NCBI GenBank assembly: GCA_020859645.1
Contig: JAJBVU010000180.1
Coordinates: forward strand, 6,190 to 15,999
DNA length: 9,810 nt
Source of the DNA: Eubacterium sp.
GTDB taxonomy: Bacteria > Bacillota > Clostridia > Lachnospirales > CAG-274
Direction of reading: 5' to 3'
Shown here: positions 5,609 through 9,810 of the stretch, piece by piece
How positions within the stretch are numbered: position 1 is the first letter of the stretch
Layout: each line of letters opens with the position of its first letter
Position numbers and translations under genes: made by a program
The notes under the pieces: model-generated
What the model saw: the letters and a program-made list of their open reading frames with translations, nothing else
Told to the model about the DNA's origin: nothing
The model's database searches: none

Positions 5609-7787
5609 CCTTTATAAATTTGCCTGTTGAAGGGATTTTAGTCTGTCTGTATGCTTTGGGGTCGATTTCCTCCGCTTCAGACGCCAACATCATAAACTTC
5701 AAAGTGGAATTTTTCTTAAGCGTAAACACCTGAACCCCCTGTGTGTTTTTGGTGGTTTTAAGGGGAATAAGTGAGCTGTCAATAACCATAGCCTTATTGT
5801 CATCACGAATAAAAATAAGGCTCTCGTCCTTAAGAATATGCTTTGCCCCTACAAGCTTTGACTTGTCGGAATATGCGTTTATCATTTTCTTTCGGTTAAG
5901 CTTTGTTTTATATGCTTCCATAGGCACCTTGGCAGCCTTTCCGTTTTCAAAGGCAAAAACAATTTCACCTGAGTAGTTTTCGCCGGGAACAGCCATAAAC
6001 ACAATTTTTTCATCGCTTTCCATAGGCAGAATATTGTTTAGGAAGCTGCCCATAACGCTTGCCTTGCACTCAGCAAGGTCATAAATCTTGACCTTATAAA
6101 CTGCCTGTTTATCCGAGAAGAACATAACCTCGTTGTTGTTTGTGGTTTCGATTTCAACGGCTATTTCGTCATCCTCTTTAAGACGGTGTTCGCCGGAAAG
6201 ACGCAGAGAATTAAGGGTTATTTTCTTAAAATAGTTTTCCTTCGTCAGGAAAAGCTTAACGCCGTAGTCCTCTATTACCTCAACAGGTGCAGCCGCCTTA
6301 ACGTCCTCCGCAAAAACAATATCCGTCCGTCTTTCAGCCCCGTACTTCTTTTCAACCTCTTTAAGGTCTCGGCAGATTATATTCTTAATCTTAGTGTCGC
6401 TTGAAAGTATGCCCTGAAGCTCCGCAATATCCTTTTCAAGCTGCTGCATATCCTTGACCTTGTTCAGCAGATATTCTCTGTTAAGGTTTCTGAGCTTAAT
6501 TTCGGCAATAAACTCAGCCTGGGGTTGGTCAATGTTAAAGCCCTCCATAAGATTGGGAATAACCATTGACTCTTTTTCAGTCTCTCTTATTATCTGAATG
6601 GCAAGGTCAATATCCACGATTATTTTGTTAAGTCCGGAAAGAAGGTGATACTGCTCCTTTTTACGTTCAAGCTCATAAGCCGTTCTCTTTTTAATGCAGT
6701 CAATTCTGAAGGAAATCCAGTTGTCCAAAATTTCCTTAATTCCCATAACCTTCGGTCTGCCGTCAACCAAAATGTTGAAGTTGCAGTTGAAGCTGTCGCA
6801 GAGAGGGGTCATCTTGAAAAGCTTTTCCATAAGCCTGTCGGGATCTGTATTTCTCTTTATGTCAATAGTAATTTTCAAGCCGTTTAAGTCCGTCTCGTTT
6901 CTTACGTCGTTTATTTCCTTAATTTTATTTGTCTTTACAAGCTGAATTATTTTATCCGTAATTGCTTCGATATTGGTAGAATATGGAATTTCATAAATCT
7001 CTATGAGAGAAAGCTTTTTGTCGCTGCGGTATTTCGCCCTGACCTTAAAGCTGCCTCTGCCTGTTTCGTAAATTGCGGAAAGCTCCTTTTTGTCATATAT
7101 AAGCTCACCACCTGTGGAAAAATCCGGTGCTTTAATATATTCCATAAGGTCAACATTTTGGTTTTTGATATAAGCCGCTGTTCCCCGACAAATCTCCCCT
7201 AAGTTAAAGCTGCATATCTGTGAAGCCATACTTACCGCAATGCCCTGATTCGGTGTAACAAGCACATTGGGAAATGATACAGGGAAAAGAACAGGCTCCT
7301 GCATTGAGCCGTCGAAGTTATCAACAAATTCGACGGTATTCTTGTCAATGTCCTTAAAAAGAGTGGTGCAGAAGCTGTCAAGCTTAACCTCGGTATATCT
7401 TGAAGCGGCATAAGCCATATCTCTTGAATAGACCTTGCCGAAGTTGCCCTTGCTGTCTACAAAGGGGTGAAGCAGTGCGCCGTTGCCTCTCGTCAGCCTA
7501 ACCATTGTTTCATAAATTGCTGCGTCTCCGTGAGGGTTAAGTTTCATTGTCTGCCCCACTACGTTTGTGGATTTGGTTCTTGCGCCGTTTAAAAGCCCCA
7601 TTTTATACATTGTGTAAAGAAGCTTTCTGTGAGCCGGCTTAAAGCCGTCTATTTGGGGAATTGCCCTTGAAACGATTACGCTCATTGCATAGGGCATATA
7701 GTTAAGCTCAAGAGTGTCGGTTATGGGCTGCTCCGTATATTTATCAACATAAGTTTCAGACTGTTTGGGTGTTCTTTTTCTAGCCAT
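5601..7787 (-). CDS. parC: DNA topoisomerase IV subunit A (ParC-like)
   Basis: This is the DNA breakage-reunion subunit of a type II topoisomerase, forming an A2B2 complex with the upstream parE product to decatenate and relax chromosomal DNA. The winged-helix/tower core spans about residues 20-485. It shows YAMSVIVSRAIPQIDGFKPA (33-52), NPHGDAAIYET (84-94) and the catalytic Arg130-Tyr131 in AASRYTEVKL. A coiled-coil tower lies near 365-480. Residues about 505-728 form a beta-pinwheel C-terminal domain. The GyrA box (QRRGGKG-like) is absent, which favours topoisomerase IV over gyrase. At 728 residues it is somewhat shorter than typical ParC. The usual serine of the quinolone-contact helix is Ala89, and Glu93 occupies the acidic position. 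Around 182-195, IAVSMASQICSFN replaces the common IAVGMATNIPPHN. The ATG at 7787 follows a consensus AAGGAGG by nine bases. A gyrase A clade with a degenerate box is the main alternative. Confidence 0.92.
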   Translation of the reverse strand: MARKRTPKQSETYVDKYTEQPITDTLELNYMPYAMSVIVSRAIPQIDGFKPAHRKLLYTMYKMGLLNGARTKSTNVVGQTMKLNPHGDAAIYETMVRLTRGNGALLHPFVDSKGNFGKVYSRDMAYAASRYTEVKLDSFCTTLFKDIDKNTVEFVDNFDGSMQEPVLFPVSFPNVLVTPNQGIAVSMASQICSFNLGEICRGTAAYIKNQNVDLMEYIKAPDFSTGGELIYDKKELSAIYETGRGSFKVRAKYRSDKKLSLIEIYEIPYSTNIEAITDKIIQLVKTNKIKEINDVRNETDLNGLKITIDIKRNTDPDRLMEKLFKMTPLCDSFNCNFNILVDGRPKVMGIKEILDNWISFRIDCIKKRTAYELERKKEQYHLLSGLNKIIVDIDLAIQIIRETEKESMVIPNLMEGFNIDQPQAEFIAEIKLRNLNREYLLNKVKDMQQLEKDIAELQGILSSDTKIKNIICRDLKEVEKKYGAERRTDIVFAEDVKAAAPVEVIEDYGVKLFLTKENYFKKITLNSLRLSGEHRLKEDDEIAVEIETTNNNEVMFFSDKQAVYKVKIYDLAECKASVMGSFLNNILPMESDEKIVFMAVPGENYSGEIVFAFENGKAAKVPMEAYKTKLNRKKMINAYSDKSKLVGAKHILKDESLIFIRDDNKAMVIDSSLIPLKTTKNTQGVQVFTLKKNSTLKFMMLASEAEEIDPKAYRQTKIPSTGKFIKGE

Positions 7788-7796
7788 AAATTAAAA

Positions 7797-7803
7797 CCTC
7801 CTT
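7797..7803 (-). promoter_or_regulatory. parC ribosome binding site overlapping the parE stop codon
   Basis: AAGGAGG on the - strand lies nine bases before the parC ATG. Its first two bases are the last two of the parE TAA. Ribosomes terminating on parE therefore reach the parC site directly, a layout that favours matched synthesis of the two subunits. Confidence 0.85.
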
Positions 7804-9790
7804 ATGAAAGCTCGGTTAAGTCAATGTATTTATGACCGTAAAGCTCTATGTGTTCTTTTCTGCCCTTAAGATCGTCCCCCAAAAGCATATCGAAAACCAT
7901 TGCCGTTTTTTGAACGTCCTCGGGGCAGACCTGAATAAGCCGTCTAGTTGCAGGATTCATTGTGGTCTGCCACATCATTTCAGGCTCGTTTTCGCCTAAT
8001 CCCTTCGACCTCTGAATGTGATATTTGCCCTTAATTTTCTTTAAAATATCGGCTTTTTCCTTTTCGGTATAGGCAAAGTAGGTGTTCTTTCCGGCAGTAA
8101 TTTCATACAAAGGCGACTCGGCAATATACACCTTTTTCTGATCTATCAGTGTAGGCGTAAGCCTGTAAAGCATTGTCAAAACAAGGGTTCTTATCTGAAA
8201 GCCGTCTACATCGGCGTCGGTGCAGATTACAATTTTGTTCCACCTTAAATTGTTTATATCAAAGGAGTTCAAGTCCTTGTTGTGCTTTGATGTTATTTCA
8301 ACACCGCAGCCCAAAACCTTAAGCAAATCCGTAATTATGGGGCTTGCGAAAATCTTGTCATAGCCTGCCTTAAGGCAGTTCAAAATTTTACCCCTTATGG
8401 GCATAATTCCCTGAAACTCTGAGTCACGCCCCAAAATAACGGAACCCATTGCGGAGTCGCCTTCTACGATGTAAAGCTCTCTTCGGCTGACGTCCTTTGT
8501 TCGGCAGTTTACAAACTTTTCAACTCTGTTGTTTATATCTAAATTTCCCGTAAGCTTCTTTTTTATTGTAACTCTTGTCTTTTCCGCCGTTTCTCGGCTT
8601 CTTTTATTTACAAGAACCTGGCTTGTAAGCCTGTCTGCGTCTGCCTTGTTCTCTGTGAAATATATTTCAAGCTGTTCCTTAAGATAAGAGGTCATAGCCT
8701 CCTGAATAAACTTGTTTGTAATGGACTTCTTTGTCTGATTTTCATAGCTTGTAACAGTTGAAAATGAATTTATTATTAGAACCAAGCTGTCCTCGATATC
8801 CGAAAACTGTATCTTTTTTTCGTCCTTTTTATATAAATTCGAAGCCTTAAGATATTTGTCTATGGCGTAAACAAAAGCCGATCTGACCGCTTTGTCCGGA
8901 GAGCCCCCATGCTCCAAAAAGCTTGAATTGTGATAATATTCTATAAAATTTATATCGTTTGAAAAGCAGAAGGAAACCTCATATTTAAGCTTATATTCGG
9001 GCTTATCCTCTCTGTCTCTGCCCTTTGTTTCCGTCTTTAAATAAACTATGTCTGAAATGGTTTTACCGTCAACTTTTTCTTTGATATAGTCCTTTATGCC
9101 CTCGGGGTAGCAAAACTCGAAGCTTTCCCCTTTCGCCTCGTCTGTAAGAACAAAGGTCAAGCCTGCGTTTACTATGCACTGCTTCTGAAGAATATCCTTA
9201 AAATACTCTATGTCAAGAGATATGTCGGTAAAAACCTCTCTGTCTGGCTTCCACTTTATAAAGCTGCCTGTTGCCTTTCCCTTACAGGCAGTTTTCTTAA
9301 GTCCCCCGACATTTTCGCCTTTTTCGAAACGAAGGTTATATTTAAAGCCGTCTCTTAAAATTTCGACCTCCATATATTCAGAGCTGTACTGGGTTGCGCA
9401 CAAGCCCAAGCCGTTAAGCCCTAGGCTGAACTCATAGTTTTCGCCCTCGTTGTTTAAATATTTTCCTCCGGCATACAGCTCGCAAAACAGAAGCTCCCAG
9501 TTATATTTATCCTCTGTTTTGTTGTAGTCAACGGGTATGCCTCTCCCCTGATCCTTAACTGAAACCGAACCGTCGGAATAAAGCTCAACCTCTATTCTGT
9601 CGCCGTAGCCCTCTCTTGCTTCATCTATAGCGTTTGACAAAATCTCAAAAACAGAGTGTCGGCAGCCCTCTATTCCGTCAGAACCGAAAATAACCGACGG
9701 GCGAAGCCTTACTCTGTCAGCCCCCTTAAGAGCTGTTATACTCTCATTTCCGTAATCGTTTTTTAAATTATCCTTAGCCATATTTCTCAA
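7802..9790 (-). CDS. parE: DNA topoisomerase IV subunit B (ParE-like)
   Basis: This is the ATPase and Toprim subunit partnering ParC. The numbering below counts from the TTG at 9790. The GHKL ATPase domain has EILSNAIDE (Glu49, Asn53), DQGRGIP (80-86), GLNGLGL (124-130, where GLHGVG is usual) and an ATP-contacting lysine in ENQTKKSI (350-357, Lys354). The transducer domain carries FLEHGGSPDKAV (291-302). The Toprim domain has the metal-binding Glu443 in VEGDSA and Asp525/Asp527 in TDADVDG, followed by SPLYEI (559-564), RSKGLGENEPE (594-604) and NPATRRL (612-618). The length is normal for ParE. Two starts compete. The TTG at 9790 has GGAG only four bases upstream; the ATG at 9781, giving 659 residues, has that site 13 bases away but is the more usual codon. 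I favour the ATG. No promoter for the operon is visible before the window ends. Confidence 0.92.
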   Translation of the reverse strand: MRNMAKDNLKNDYGNESITALKGADRVRLRPSVIFGSDGIEGCRHSVFEILSNAIDEAREGYGDRIEVELYSDGSVSVKDQGRGIPVDYNKTEDKYNWELLFCELYAGGKYLNNEGENYEFSLGLNGLGLCATQYSSEYMEVEILRDGFKYNLRFEKGENVGGLKKTACKGKATGSFIKWKPDREVFTDISLDIEYFKDILQKQCIVNAGLTFVLTDEAKGESFEFCYPEGIKDYIKEKVDGKTISDIVYLKTETKGRDREDKPEYKLKYEVSFCFSNDINFIEYYHNSSFLEHGGSPDKAVRSAFVYAIDKYLKASNLYKKDEKKIQFSDIEDSLVLIINSFSTVTSYENQTKKSITNKFIQEAMTSYLKEQLEIYFTENKADADRLTSQVLVNKRSRETAEKTRVTIKKKLTGNLDINNRVEKFVNCRTKDVSRRELYIVEGDSAMGSVILGRDSEFQGIMPIRGKILNCLKAGYDKIFASPIITDLLKVLGCGVEITSKHNKDLNSFDINNLRWNKIVICTDADVDGFQIRTLVLTMLYRLTPTLIDQKKVYIAESPLYEITAGKNTYFAYTEKEKADILKKIKGKYHIQRSKGLGENEPEMMWQTTMNPATRRLIQVCPEDVQKTAMVFDMLLGDDLKGRKEHIELYGHKYIDLTELS

Positions 9791-9809
9791 AATTCTCCAT
9801 ATCCTTAAT
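9774..9809 (-). CDS. Possible C-terminal end of an upstream gene overlapping the parE start (partial)
   Basis: On the - strand a reading frame open from the window edge ends IKDMENFEKYG and stops at a TAA (9776-9774). It overlaps the parE ATG by eight bases in ATGGCTAA. Such overlaps are common in operons and the same arrangement occurs at the parC-phosphoesterase junction. Only eleven codons are visible, so this may be a chance open frame; no product can be named. Confidence 0.25.
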   Translation of the reverse strand: MKDMENFEKYG

Positions 9810-9810
9810 A

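Noticed and set aside
5601..9790. Assignment of the topoisomerase pair as DNA gyrase (gyrA/gyrB)
   Set aside because: The A subunit has no GyrA box and a short C-terminal domain, and the two genes occur in parE-parC order with tight coupling. Topoisomerase IV fits better, though phylogeny would be decisive.

Overview
The window reads as ordinary chromosomal DNA from a low-to-moderate GC Gram-positive anaerobe, most likely a member of the Clostridia. Three things suggest this: a secreted protein ending in a copper-amine-oxidase-N-type 'stalk' domain, AAGGAG(G) Shine-Dalgarno sites before several genes, and a second type II topoisomerase pair without a GyrA box. All six complete or nearly complete genes end in TAA. 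No lineage marker such as rRNA is present, so the placement is an inference.

Layout. On the + strand, positions 1-2199 carry a large exported multi-domain surface protein. An in-frame TGA at 34-36 appears to cut through its signal peptide. A strong symmetrical hairpin at 2234-2272 closes this gene. The stretch 2200-2525 otherwise holds no convincing gene. Everything from 2526 to the right edge lies on the - strand. In transcription order it is: topoisomerase IV subunit B (parE), topoisomerase IV subunit A (parC), a YfcE-type metallophosphoesterase with an extra C-terminal helical tail, an iron-sulphur RlmD/RlmCD-type 23S rRNA uridine methyltransferase, and an AT-rich 300-residue protein of unknown function resembling the DUF6414 group.

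How the genes work together. parE and parC are 14 nt apart, and the parC ribosome binding site overlaps the parE stop codon. parC and the phosphoesterase overlap or abut, and the methyltransferase follows 23 nt later. These four genes therefore look like one translationally coupled operon for chromosome decatenation, phosphoester hydrolysis and ribosome modification. The last gene is 96 nt downstream, differs in base composition and has its own plausible promoter, so it may be a later insertion or an independent unit. It converges on the + strand surface-protein gene.

I found no tRNA, rRNA, CRISPR array, insertion sequence or integrase, and no clear evidence for a new multi-gene system. The items most worth a second look are the interrupted signal peptide, the AT-rich DUF6414-like gene, the natural alanine at the main quinolone-contact position of ParC, and the phosphoesterase tail.
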